64,000 bases of DNA from Clostridium sp. TW13 (GTDB lineage: Bacteria; Bacillota; Clostridia; Clostridiales; Clostridiaceae): positions 2,862,362 to 2,926,361 of the forward strand of contig NZ_BROD01000001.1 in NCBI RefSeq assembly GCF_024345225.1, given 5' to 3'. The notes beneath the pieces were generated by a model. It was not told the DNA's origin and made no database searches. It saw nothing but the letters and a program-made list of their open reading frames with translations. Of this stretch, positions 1 to 8,502 are shown in pieces (the first letter of the stretch is position 1; every line of letters starts with the position of its first letter). The translations under genes were made by a program, and so were the position numbers.

Positions 1-69
1 TATAATTAATTTCCATCTCTTTTTTATTATATCAATAATATTTTCTAAATTTATATTTTCTTGTTGCAT
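1..69 (-). CDS. Wzz/YveK-like chain-length determinant, N-terminus only
   Basis: Only the first 23 codons are inside the window; the gene continues beyond the left edge. It starts at ATG 69-67, six bases after a perfect GGAGG (80-76). The visible residues begin MQQENINLENIIDIIKKRW, an acidic stretch followed by a basic patch just before where a membrane segment would start. This is the usual opening of Wzz/YveK-type polysaccharide co-polymerases, inner-membrane proteins that control chain length with a Wzy polymerase. Position at the downstream end of a Wzx/Wzy locus fits. Assignment rests on a short fragment, so it is tentative. Confidence 0.5.
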   Translation of the reverse strand, partial: MQQENINLENIIDIIKKRWKLII

Positions 70-105
70 GCTTTACCTCCAAAAATGACTGATATTGGTT
101 TATTT

Positions 106-921
106 CTAATTTGTTTTTGTATATTGCTTTATTACCTCACTAATAACTTGTGTATAAATCTTGTATCCATTATCATTAGGTAATACTCCCACAGTTAACT
201 CACTTTGATTACCAGTATTTAAAAATGCTGTTTTTACATCTGCTGCTATCAATGTGTTTTCCTTTACTACACTTAATATTTGATTTCTATAATCACTTTC
301 AAGATTAAGTGTATTTGGTAATATTGGTATTATAACTGCTTTACTATTTTTACTTTTTATATTTTTAATTAAGTCAGTATATCCTTGCTTAAAATCTTGT
401 AAAGTAACTCCCTTATTTCGGTCACTTTGACCAAAACAAGTTAAAATCAAATCAAAACTATGTATGTCATTACTTGCTAAAATTTCATTTCCACGAATTA
501 TAGTGCAGCCCTGTTCTCCTAAATTCTTCAATTGAGAATCACTTTTATACGTGTTCTTAATCAAGTTAACCAAGTTCTTATCCCAAGAACCATCTGTTGT
601 ATCTTTTCCTTGACTTAAAGCGAGTCCATCTCCTAGTACAAGTATGTTAATTGATTTTCCCTTTTGAAGCTTTTGGTTAAAATCAAGATTTTCCTCAGTA
701 GCTGCTGTTTCCTTCACTTCTTTTTCTGCTTCTTTGACTTCTTTTTGCGCTTGTCCTAGTTCTGATTTCTTTTGATCTATAATATTTTTTTGTAACCATT
801 CAGCATATTCTTGTTTATCTTTATTTTGTAATTCATTACTCTTTTTTATTCCAAATACTGAAACTATTACTAAACTTATAAATAGAAACGTTATTATAAC
901 AACTCCTATTTTCTTATTCAT
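106..921 (-). CDS. Membrane-anchored SGNH-fold protein with degenerate catalytic residues
   Basis: 271 residues. An N-terminal signal anchor (about residues 5-25) is followed by a charged, probably coiled-coil linker (about 30-78) and an SGNH/GDSL-like domain (about 90-268). The block I motif normally GDS reads GDG (97-99), the block III GxND reads GQSD (164-167), and the DxxH motif reads DNGY (250-253). Catalytic Ser, Asn and His are therefore all replaced, so hydrolase or O-acetyltransferase activity is doubtful. The fold assignment follows motif spacing and is inference. A GGGGGAG ribosome site precedes the ATG. It lies 36 bp upstream of the Wzz-like gene on the same strand and after the rfbB terminator, so it probably belongs to a short operon for polysaccharide assembly. 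Confidence 0.65.
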   Translation of the reverse strand: MNKKIGVVIITFLFISLVIVSVFGIKKSNELQNKDKQEYAEWLQKNIIDQKKSELGQAQKEVKEAEKEVKETAATEENLDFNQKLQKGKSINILVLGDGLALSQGKDTTDGSWDKNLVNLIKNTYKSDSQLKNLGEQGCTIIRGNEILASNDIHSFDLILTCFGQSDRNKGVTLQDFKQGYTDLIKNIKSKNSKAVIIPILPNTLNLESDYRNQILSVVKENTLIAADVKTAFLNTGNQSELTVGVLPNDNGYKIYTQVISEVIKQYTKTN

Positions 922-1182
922 GAAATTATCTCCCCCTATTATACCCTTAAATAGTATCTATGATAATTAACTTAATATAAATCATCTTCAAAAAAACTTC
1001 CATATATAGTTTTTTCTACTATAGTATTATACACTATAAATGTATAAAATTAAAAGCATCTTTATTATATTTCATCAAAATAAAACTATTTTGTAACGAT
1101 TTTTTCCGTTTTTAATGGTAGACATCCTTTAATGCTTTTCTTTTCACTCTTTTTCTAAAAACTTAAAATAACTAAAAAGAAA

Positions 1183-1226
1183 TTATAAAAATCACTGTAC
1201 GAAAATATTTTCTTTCGTACAGTGTT
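1183..1226 (-). terminator. Intrinsic terminator of the polysaccharide operon
   Basis: A 12-bp perfect stem (CACTGTACGAAA, 1193-1204, with 1213-1224) and an 8-base loop. On the minus strand it is followed by a T-rich run. It sits downstream of rfbB and upstream of the SGNH gene. The remainder of 922-1358 holds only AT-rich DNA and the tandem repeat listed next. Confidence 0.75.
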
Positions 1227-1269
1227 TGTACTTATATATTTATTCTTCTAATATAAATTATTTTAATAG

Positions 1270-1373
1270 TACTGCGTACTTTTTTCATCGGTAAAATGAA
1301 TTTGGTTGTGCTACGCACTTTATTTATCGGTGAAATGAATTTGGTTGTGCTACGCACTTTATTTATCGGTGTA
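1270..1373. repeat. 39-bp tandem duplication spanning the 3' end of rfbB
   Basis: Two near-identical 39-bp units start at 1296 and 1335, with a decayed third copy at about 1270-1295. Each unit contains GTGCTACGCAC, which has 4-bp inverted arms, and the last codons of rfbB with its stop. The duplicated units therefore lie just after the stop codon of the intact gene. Confidence 0.8.
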
Positions 1374-2414
1374 CATTTTTTCGTAATACTTTTGGTAATT
1401 GCCGGAAGTTACATTTTTCATCCATTCTTTATTATCTAGGTACCATTTAATAGTTTTCTTTATTCCAACTTCAAAAGTAGTTTCTGGATACCATCCTAAT
1501 TCTTCTTTTATCTTATCTGGAGCTATTCCATATCTTCTATCGTGGCCTTTTCTATCTTCAACGTATTTGATTAAGCTTTCAGTTACCTCCTTATCTACAT
1601 TTTCATTAATGTAAGATATAACTGTTTTTACTATTTGTATGTTAGTTCTTTCATTATGTCCACCAACATTATACACTTCACCAAATCTGCCTTCATTAAT
1701 AACCATATCAATTGCTTTAGCATGATCTTCTACAAATAACCAATCTCTTATGTTCATTCCATCTCCATATACTGGTAGTTCATTGTGCTGTAAGCAATTA
1801 TTAATTAATAATGGTATTAACTTTTCTGGGAATTGGAATGGACCATAATTATTTGAACATCTTGTTATGTTAACTGGCATGTTGTAAGTATCATGATAGG
1901 CCTTAACCATTAAATCTGAGCCAGCCTTACTTGATGAATATGGACTATGAGGATCTAATGGTGTTGTTTCCATGAAGAAACCTTCTGCCCCTAATGATCC
2001 GTATACTTCATCTGTTGATACATGAAGGAATTTAACACCTTCTTTAAATCCATCTGCTGTTTCCCAAGCATTTTTTGCACAATTAAGCATGTTAACTGTT
2101 CCTAGTACATTGGTCTTAGCAAATATTTCTGGTTCTATTATACTTCTATCAACATGTGATTCTGCAGCAAAATGAACAACATAATTTATATCATTAGCTT
2201 CAAAAAGACTTGAAACTAATTCTTTATCACAAATATCTCCTTGAACAAATGTATGTCTTGCATCATTTTCTATAGATTTAAGATTTTCCAAATTTCCTGC
2301 ATAAGTTAACTTATCTAAATTGATTATTTTAATATCCTCGTATTTATTCAACATGTATAAAACAAAATTCGATCCTATAAATCCTGCTCCACCTGTAACC
2401 AAATATGTCTTCAT
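1359..2414 (-). CDS. rfbB: dTDP-glucose 4,6-dehydratase
   Basis: 351 residues, normal length for RmlB/RfbB. It converts dTDP-glucose to dTDP-4-keto-6-deoxyglucose, the branch point for both dTDP-L-rhamnose and dTDP-3-amino-3,6-dideoxyhexoses. The extended-SDR features are visible: NAD-binding TGGAGFIGS (7-15), STDEVYG (133-139) and the catalytic YxxxK (Tyr159, Lys163). It is the last gene before the operon terminator, downstream of rfbD. Because both sugar branches encoded in this locus need its product, one copy can serve both. Assignment is secure. Confidence 0.96.
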   Translation of the reverse strand: MKTYLVTGGAGFIGSNFVLYMLNKYEDIKIINLDKLTYAGNLENLKSIENDARHTFVQGDICDKELVSSLFEANDINYVVHFAAESHVDRSIIEPEIFAKTNVLGTVNMLNCAKNAWETADGFKEGVKFLHVSTDEVYGSLGAEGFFMETTPLDPHSPYSSSKAGSDLMVKAYHDTYNMPVNITRCSNNYGPFQFPEKLIPLLINNCLQHNELPVYGDGMNIRDWLFVEDHAKAIDMVINEGRFGEVYNVGGHNERTNIQIVKTVISYINENVDKEVTESLIKYVEDRKGHDRRYGIAPDKIKEELGWYPETTFEVGIKKTIKWYLDNKEWMKNVTSGNYQKYYEKMYTDK

Positions 2415-2491
2415 TACTAATCTCCTTTTCCACTTAAAATATTCTCTTTTATTCTTACAAACTTAGTTTATAGTTTGAAGTTTGCACTATT

Positions 2492-3370
2492 TTACTTTTG
2501 TTTGCTCATAAATGCTTTTATTGCATCTTTCCAATCTCTCATTTCATCACCAACAGTACTTCTTAACATCATATTATCAAGTGATGAATACTCTGGTCTC
2601 TTTGCAGGAGTTTTATATTCTTCTGATGTACATGGGTTAACTTCACATTTTTCTCCTGATAATTCAATTATCATTTTAGCAAAATCATACCAAGTACATT
2701 CTCCCTTGCCAGTACAGTGGTATACTCCATATTCTTCAGTCTCAATAAGTTTTAAAATATGATAAGCTAAGTCATTTGCATGAGTTGGATTTCCTCTTTG
2801 ATCATTAACAACCTTAAGCATATCTTTATCTTTTCCAAGCTTCATCATTGTGTAAACAAAATTATGTCCTACATATCCATAAAGCCAAGCAGTTCTTACT
2901 ATAAAATATTTTGAAGAAAATTCACTTACATATTTTTCCCCTAAAAGTTTTGTTTTTCCATAAACGCTATATGGAGCTGTTAAATCATACTCAGTTAATG
3001 GTTTATTTCCCACTCCACTAAATACATAATCAGTTGAAACTTGAACTAGTTTTGCACCTATTTTTTCGCAAACTATAGCTAAATTTCTAGGTCCAATTGA
3101 GTTTACTTTAAATGCAAAATCCTCATTGCTTTCACAACCATCAACATTTGTTGCTGCTGCACAATTTATTACTACATCTGGTCTTAAATCATTTAATATT
3201 TCATTAACTTGAACTAAATTTGTTATATCAAGTTTATCTACATCTAATGGTACAACCTCAGATTTTTTTATTACTTCTGAAACTGCACCAATTTCAGCTC
3301 TTCCACTATTTATTATATCTTGAAGTTCATTACCCAATTGTCCCTTTGATCCTGTAATCAATATTTTCAT
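2492..3370 (-). CDS. rfbD: dTDP-4-dehydrorhamnose reductase
   Basis: 292 residues. It performs the last step of dTDP-L-rhamnose synthesis, NAD(P)H reduction of the 4-keto group. The N-terminus MKILITGSKGQLG is the family's Rossmann signature; STDYVFSG and the catalytic YGKTKLLGE motif follow. I start it at ATG 3370, eight bases after GGGAG; a longer frame to 3397 adds nine residues that include the ribosome site and is unlikely. The preceding acyltransferase gene ends only 4 bp upstream of this start, so the two are probably translationally linked. rfbB follows after 77 bp. Confidence 0.95.
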   Translation of the reverse strand: MKILITGSKGQLGNELQDIINSGRAEIGAVSEVIKKSEVVPLDVDKLDITNLVQVNEILNDLRPDVVINCAAATNVDGCESNEDFAFKVNSIGPRNLAIVCEKIGAKLVQVSTDYVFSGVGNKPLTEYDLTAPYSVYGKTKLLGEKYVSEFSSKYFIVRTAWLYGYVGHNFVYTMMKLGKDKDMLKVVNDQRGNPTHANDLAYHILKLIETEEYGVYHCTGKGECTWYDFAKMIIELSGEKCEVNPCTSEEYKTPAKRPEYSSLDNMMLRSTVGDEMRDWKDAIKAFMSKQK

Positions 3371-3374
3371 ATAT

Positions 3375-4043
3375 CTACATCTCCCAATATACATCACTTT
3401 TTAAAACTCTCATTGGACTTCCACCAATTATTTGATTTTCTCCCTTCATATAACCACATATGCTGCTATTGGCTGCAACAATTACATTATCACCAATAAC
3501 TGCACCTTTAAGAATTGTATTTCTACATCCTATCCAAACATTAGATCCTATAATTATGGGTTTATCATTATTCAATCTTTGATTATTAATATTAAAAATT
3601 TTATGAAAATCTGTATCCATTATTAAGCAATCCCATGACATCAAACAATTATCTCCGAATGTTATACTTTTATTGCATATTATAGAGCTTTCAGCACTTA
3701 TTTGAAAATTACTTCCTAATATTAACTCTCCATCTTTATTTACACTTATCCTTGATCCATGTCCAATATTGCTTTTTCCTTTAAATATAACCTTACCAGC
3801 TACTTGCCAAATAGATCGTGATTTATTTTTATCAAAAATCCCAATATCTCCAAATCCAATCTTAACAATTCCTCTTCTTATATCAGTGTCTAATATAACT
3901 TCTCCTGAAATCTCCTTTAAACATACATTATAATTAACTAATATAGGTAACTTTAATGCAGTCTTAAGCGGAAAATACTTAAAATTAAATATGAGTGTTT
4001 TAGGCAAACTCAAAATCTTTTCAATGTAGTTACTTATTTTCAT
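3375..4043 (-). CDS. Left-handed beta-helix (hexapeptide) acyltransferase
   Basis: 222 residues. The C-terminal half carries repeated [LIV]-G-x4 hexapeptide rungs (for example IIGSNVWIGCRNTILKGAVIGDNVIV near 165-192), typical of the LbH acetyltransferase fold that uses acetyl-CoA. The N-terminal 40 residues are basic and hydrophobic and could touch the membrane. It lies between rfbC (5 bp upstream) and rfbD, so it is co-transcribed with the rhamnose genes, and is best read as an O- or N-acetyltransferase decorating the polysaccharide. Acceptor sugar cannot be told from sequence. Confidence 0.82.
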   Translation of the reverse strand: MKISNYIEKILSLPKTLIFNFKYFPLKTALKLPILVNYNVCLKEISGEVILDTDIRRGIVKIGFGDIGIFDKNKSRSIWQVAGKVIFKGKSNIGHGSRISVNKDGELILGSNFQISAESSIICNKSITFGDNCLMSWDCLIMDTDFHKIFNINNQRLNNDKPIIIGSNVWIGCRNTILKGAVIGDNVIVAANSSICGYMKGENQIIGGSPMRVLKSDVYWEM

Positions 4044-4048
4044 ACATG

Positions 4049-4633
4049 CTATTTCCTCTTATATATATAATCTTCATATTCACTTAAGTCTAATTCCTTT
4101 AAGCCCGGATGTATCTTATCTTTGTCAGATAAAAGTATATTTTCTATTCCGTCTAAAGGCCATTCTATATTGATATCTGGATCATTCCACATTACTCCAC
4201 CATCATATTCTGGTGAGTAAAAATCTGTACATTTGTAATTAAAAACAGCCTCATCTGACAAAACTAAAAATCCATGTGCAAAACCTTCTGGAACATAAAA
4301 TTGTTTTTTATTCTCATTACTAAGAACAACACCTTCCCATTGCCCATACGTAGGAGAGCCTGTTCTTAAATCAACTGCTACATCAAAAACTTTTCCTTTT
4401 GTTACCCTAACAAGCTTTCCTTGACTGTGCTTCTTTTGAAAATGAAGTCCTCTAAGCACTCCTTTACTAGATTTTGATTCATTATCTTGAACAAAAATCA
4501 TATTAAGCCCAGCTTCAGCAAAGTGCTCCTTATTATAACTTTCTATAAAATAGCCTCTACTATCCCCAAAAACTTTAGGTTGTATTATGTACAATCCATC
4601 AATCTTTGTTTTATTAAAATTAAAATTTCCCAT
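4049..4633 (-). CDS. rfbC: dTDP-4-dehydrorhamnose 3,5-epimerase
   Basis: 194 residues, usual length. This cupin enzyme epimerises C3 and C5 of dTDP-4-keto-6-deoxyglucose. Signature segments are visible: DSRGYFIESYN (about 23-33), the catalytic-His segment VLRGLHFQ (about 59-66), FDVAVDLR (about 84-91) and YVPEGFAHGF (about 113-122). It follows rfbA by 15 bp and precedes the acyltransferase by 5 bp. Assignment is secure. Confidence 0.96.
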   Translation of the reverse strand: MGNFNFNKTKIDGLYIIQPKVFGDSRGYFIESYNKEHFAEAGLNMIFVQDNESKSSKGVLRGLHFQKKHSQGKLVRVTKGKVFDVAVDLRTGSPTYGQWEGVVLSNENKKQFYVPEGFAHGFLVLSDEAVFNYKCTDFYSPEYDGGVMWNDPDINIEWPLDGIENILLSDKDKIHPGLKELDLSEYEDYIYKRK

Positions 4634-4648
4634 ATTGATTCTCCCCTA

Positions 4649-5557
4649 TTACTTTATAACTGGAGTTTTTCCCAGTGATTTTTTAATTTCAACTTCTTCT
4701 ACTATATCAATTAGATACTTTCCATATCCAGTTTTCATTAATGGTTTAGAAAGTTGAATAACCTTTTCAGAGCTTATCCATCCCTGTCTGTAAGCAATTT
4801 CTTCAAGACATGCAATATATGTTCCTTGAGTATTTTGAACTGCTTCTACAAAATTTGAAGCTTGAAGCATAGATGCATGAGTACCTGTATCAAGCCAAGC
4901 CATTCCTCTACCAAATAATTGAACCTTCAAGGTTCCTTCTTCCATATATGCCTTATTCAAATCAGTTATCTCCAATTCTCCTCTTGACGATGGTTTCAAT
5001 GCCTTAGCTTTTTGAACTACTGAATTATCATAGAAGTAAAGACCTGGTACTGCATATTTTGACTTTGGATGTTCAGGTTTTTCTTCTAAAGAAACGACCT
5101 TTCCAGCATCATCAAATTCAACAACTCCAAAAGCCTTTGGATTTTGAACATAATAACCAAATACATATGCCCCATTTTCTAATGCTGCAGCCTTTCTCAA
5201 ATGCTCTGAAAAATTTTGACCATAGAAAATGTTGTCTCCAAGCACCATAGCTACATTATCATTACCAATAAATTCTTCTCCAATAATAAATGCTTCTGCA
5301 AGGCCATTTGGTTGTTCTTGAACTGCATATTCAATATTTAACCCAAAATCCTTTCCATCTTGAAAAAGTTCTTTAAAGTTAACAATATCTCTTGGTGTAG
5401 ATATTATTAATATATCTTTTATTCCTGCAAGCATTAAAACTGACATTGGATAATATATCATAGGTTTGTCGTATATTGGGACCATTTGTTTAGACATTGC
5501 TTTTGTTACTGGATAAAGTCTTGTTCCTGATCCTCCTGCTAAAACTATTCCTTTCAT
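4649..5557 (-). CDS. rfbA: Glucose-1-phosphate thymidylyltransferase
   Basis: 302 residues. It makes dTDP-glucose from dTTP and glucose-1-phosphate, feeding both dTDP-sugar branches of the locus. The nucleotidyltransferase signature GGSGTRLYP (8-16), [12 protein letters not shown], the metal-site LGDNIFYG and WLDTGTH are all present. ATG 5557 is chosen because MKGIVLAGG is the invariant family start; the frame stays open 13 codons further upstream. It is the first gene of the rfbACD(acyl)B group; 149 bp separate it from the ketoisomerase gene. Confidence 0.96.
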   Translation of the reverse strand: MKGIVLAGGSGTRLYPVTKAMSKQMVPIYDKPMIYYPMSVLMLAGIKDILIISTPRDIVNFKELFQDGKDFGLNIEYAVQEQPNGLAEAFIIGEEFIGNDNVAMVLGDNIFYGQNFSEHLRKAAALENGAYVFGYYVQNPKAFGVVEFDDAGKVVSLEEKPEHPKSKYAVPGLYFYDNSVVQKAKALKPSSRGELEITDLNKAYMEEGTLKVQLFGRGMAWLDTGTHASMLQASNFVEAVQNTQGTYIACLEEIAYRQGWISSEKVIQLSKPLMKTGYGKYLIDIVEEVEIKKSLGKTPVIK

Positions 5558-5706
5558 AATATAACTATCATTCCTTTCTCTGTACTCAAGACACAAAATT
5601 TAATGAAAGTGATTAAAGTATCTAAGCTATAGGCACATAAAACTTAGCATAAATCACTCTTCTTCTATATTGGGCTACAAAAATCATGTAATATTTGTAA
5701 TTTCAT

Positions 5707-6117
5707 TTACTCGACAATTACTTCCTTTATATATTCATCAAAATTTCTTATATATTCTGAATTATCATAGCATTCACTTGCTAAAACTAAAAGTATACTA
5801 TCTTCTGAAAAGTCATACATATCCTTCCAAACCATTTTAGGGATATATATTCCTGTATGAGGTTTGTCCAATTCGACTACTTCATCTCTATTACCATCTC
5901 TTATTCTTACTTTAGATGAACCACATACATTAATTAATACAAATTCACTTCTTCTATTTGCATGCTGACCTCTAACTACTTTACTATCAGAACCATAGAT
6001 ATAAAATATTCTTTTAATATCAAATGGAACATCCTTCATCCCCTCTACTACAACAAGCTTTCCTCTATCATCACCATGTTGTTTGAATTCTATCATCTTA
6101 TGTCTATCCATTATCAT
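5707..6117 (-). CDS. dTDP-6-deoxy-hexose 3,4-ketoisomerase (FdtA/QdtA/WxcM-like)
   Basis: 136 residues. It belongs to the small cupin family (FdtA, QdtA, Tyl1a) that shifts the keto group of dTDP-4-keto-6-deoxyglucose from C4 to C3 so that an aminotransferase can act. Visible features are HGDDRGKLVVVE near the N-terminus and the metal- or substrate-site segment RGQHANRRSEFVL. The product stereochemistry (glucose-type Qui3N or galactose-type Fuc3N) cannot be decided from sequence alone. Start ATG 6117 sits five bases after GGAGG; the frame's earlier ATG overlaps that site. It forms a three-gene module with the two genes upstream. Confidence 0.85.
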   Translation of the reverse strand: MIMDRHKMIEFKQHGDDRGKLVVVEGMKDVPFDIKRIFYIYGSDSKVVRGQHANRRSEFVLINVCGSSKVRIRDGNRDEVVELDKPHTGIYIPKMVWKDMYDFSEDSILLVLASECYDNSEYIRNFDEYIKEVIVE

Positions 6118-6175
6118 AATCCCCTCCATAAAAATATTCTTAACTATTATTTAAAAAAACTAAATACTTATTAAT

Positions 6176-6991
6176 TTACATATAAGGATTATTTTCTGCC
6201 CATTGTTCATATCCTACTTCATTCCATGGCATTCCTCTATCAAAAGTATATCTCCATGGATATACTTTTTCCCCTGATATTTTATTTTTTATATCTGACA
6301 CTTTGCAAATAGGTTTAGCTGGATTTCCAGCCACTACAACTTCTTTATATACATCTTTATTAACAGTTGCTCCTGCCCCAACTAAAGCATCTTCATATAT
6401 ATGCACACCTGGTAATATAACACTCATAGTAGCTATAACAGCAAATGATTCGATTGTCACTCCAACAAGTTGTTCTGATGGTGGAGTTGGATCATTAGTT
6501 AATACTACATAAGGAAAAATCCAAACATAATCTTTTATAATGCTTTTTTGTCCAATATGAACGTTACTATGCATATTTACATAATTTCCAATTTTGCAAT
6601 ATCCTTGAATATCAGATAAAGTACCTATTCTTACATTATTACCAATTTTTGATTTTTCTCTAATTGTAACTCTATGCCCTGTTTGAAAATTATCTCCAAT
6701 TTGATTTTCTCCATAAATAATAGTTTCACTACGAATCACCGAATTTTCTCCAATTATTAGAGGATGATTTTTGTTTTTCATGTCATCAAAAAAATCCACA
6801 AGATATTCTCCTAAAATACATCTTGCTCCAACAAATGTTCCTTTTTTTATATGCACATTATCTTTTATAATACAACCATAATCAATATATACATCATCTT
6901 CAATTATTACATTTTCTCCTATTATACTACCATCTTTTATTACAACATTCTTACCTATTAGTGAATTTTTAGATATCATTGAATTATTCAC
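6176..6991 (-). CDS. dTDP-3-amino-3,6-dideoxyhexose N-acyltransferase-like (FdtC/QdtC-type)
   Basis: 271 residues from a GTG start. GGAGGG (7003-6998) lies six bases before GTG 6991, whereas the ATG at 7027 has no ribosome site, so GTG is preferred. The protein is nearly all hexapeptide repeats (SLIGKNVVIKDGSIIGENV and similar), a left-handed beta helix, with the typical active-site segment TNDPTPP in an extended loop. Between a sugar ketoisomerase and a sugar aminotransferase, the natural role is acetyl transfer onto the new 3-amino group. Other acyl donors are possible. Confidence 0.8.
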   Translation of the reverse strand: MNNSMISKNSLIGKNVVIKDGSIIGENVIIEDDVYIDYGCIIKDNVHIKKGTFVGARCILGEYLVDFFDDMKNKNHPLIIGENSVIRSETIIYGENQIGDNFQTGHRVTIREKSKIGNNVRIGTLSDIQGYCKIGNYVNMHSNVHIGQKSIIKDYVWIFPYVVLTNDPTPPSEQLVGVTIESFAVIATMSVILPGVHIYEDALVGAGATVNKDVYKEVVVAGNPAKPICKVSDIKNKISGEKVYPWRYTFDRGMPWNEVGYEQWAENNPYM

Positions 6992-7104
6992 GTTTTTCCC
7001 TCCAAAACAATATTTCTTATACCTCATGATTTTTTATACTAACTAAGCGTAATTTAATTACTTTATATACTAAAATTATTTTTTAAGTAGCATACTGTCA
7101 AATA

Positions 7105-8202
7105 TTATTTATTCCAAGAATTGATAGAATTTATGATATACTCTAATTCTTCATCAGTCATTCCGTTATATAATGGTAATGATAATACTTCATTCGCATA
7201 TCTCTCAGTTATAGGCAGACTACCTTTAGGTACATTTAAATATTTATAAGCATCTGCTAGATGTGGTGGTATTGGATAGTGAATAATTGTACCAATTTCT
7301 TTAGAATTTAAATATTCAATCAATGACTCTCTATTTTTCACTCTTATAACAAACTGATGCCAAACAGTTGTAACTCCATCACAAACTTCAGGTAATTCTA
7401 TATTTTTATTTTTAAGTTCTTTTAAGTATTTATTGCAAATTTCATGACGTTCCTTGGTAATTTCATCAAGATATTGAAGTCTAATCCTTAAAAGCCCTGC
7501 TTGCATCTCATCAAGTCTTGAATTTGTTCCTACAACAATATTATGATATCTCTTTTCACTGCCATAGTTTCTAAACACTCTAACTTTTTGAGCTAAACTA
7601 TCATCATTAGTAGTAATAGCTCCTGCATCACCAAAAGCCCCTAAGTTTTTTGAAGGATAAAAACTAAAGCAACCAATATCACCAAATGTTCCACATTGTT
7701 TTCCTGCATCCATTGCCCCATGAGCTTGAGCACAATCTTCAACTACACGCAATTTATGCTTTTTGGCAATTTCCATTACTTTATTCATTTCAGAACATTG
7801 ACCATATAAGTGTACAACTAAAATAGCCTTGGTTTTCTCTGTAATTTTTTCTTCTATTTTATCTACATCAATGTTGTTATATTTATTAGGTTCTACAAAT
7901 ATTGGAGTAGCACCATTAATTGTTATTCCCATAACACTTGCTATATAAGTGTTACCTTGAACAATAACTTCATCTCCAGCTCCTATTCCTAGCACCCTAA
8001 ATGCAATCCAAAGTGCATCAAGACCATTTCCAACACCTACACAATGCTTTGCTCCTGTGTAGTTAGCAAATTCCTCCTCAAACAAAGTAACTTCTTTTCC
8101 AAGTACATACCATCCTGAACGTAGAACTTCAATAGCCTTATGTTCAAATTCTTCTTGATGTTGAAAGAATCCCCTGTCTAACCTATTAGGCATTATTTTC
8201 AT
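7105..8202 (-). CDS. DegT/DnrJ/EryC1-family sugar 3-aminotransferase (FdtB/QdtB-type)
   Basis: 365 residues. PLP-dependent transamination of a 3-keto-6-deoxy dTDP-sugar is the expected reaction. Visible signatures are [19 protein letters not shown] and the PLP-lysine segment [15 protein letters not shown] (Lys near 185). ATG 8202 follows GGAG by eight bases; a GTG three codons earlier overlaps that site. It is the first gene of the amino-sugar module (aminotransferase, acyltransferase, ketoisomerase), and about 300 bp separate it from the flippase gene upstream, so an internal promoter is possible. Confidence 0.9.
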   Translation of the reverse strand: MKIMPNRLDRGFFQHQEEFEHKAIEVLRSGWYVLGKEVTLFEEEFANYTGAKHCVGVGNGLDALWIAFRVLGIGAGDEVIVQGNTYIASVMGITINGATPIFVEPNKYNNIDVDKIEEKITEKTKAILVVHLYGQCSEMNKVMEIAKKHKLRVVEDCAQAHGAMDAGKQCGTFGDIGCFSFYPSKNLGAFGDAGAITTNDDSLAQKVRVFRNYGSEKRYHNIVVGTNSRLDEMQAGLLRIRLQYLDEITKERHEICNKYLKELKNKNIELPEVCDGVTTVWHQFVIRVKNRESLIEYLNSKEIGTIIHYPIPPHLADAYKYLNVPKGSLPITERYANEVLSLPLYNGMTDEELEYIINSINSWNK

Positions 8203-8502
8203 AAAAAACACTCCTTCATTTTCTAATTATGTGAAATATTATACATAAAATTACTTTAATCCATACATTATTATAACTTTGAGCAATACCACCTTCCCAC
8301 CCATATGTCAATTAAAATATATGACATATTTATTATTTCATACTCTTATATGACTAATAAGAATCTACCATTAAATTAGACGTAAATATAAGACTCTAGA
8401 CTTGCTCATTTTAGGTTTTAAATCAACTTCAAACTTTTATATTTCAATCATTAATAATGTATCAGAATATTTCTTATATATATTTAAAATTACTTTTTCT
8501 AT
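8203..8502. other. Intergenic gap between flippase and aminotransferase genes
   Basis: About 300 bp, very AT-rich. On the minus strand a TTGACA lies near 8317-8312, but the matching -10 (TATTGC) is poor. No convincing terminator, RNA or small gene is seen. An internal promoter for the amino-sugar module is possible but unproven. Confidence 0.3.

Noticed and set aside
5962-6174. Plus-strand frame opposite the ketoisomerase gene
   Set aside because: Antisense shadow; the minus-strand gene has a clear family match and ribosome site.
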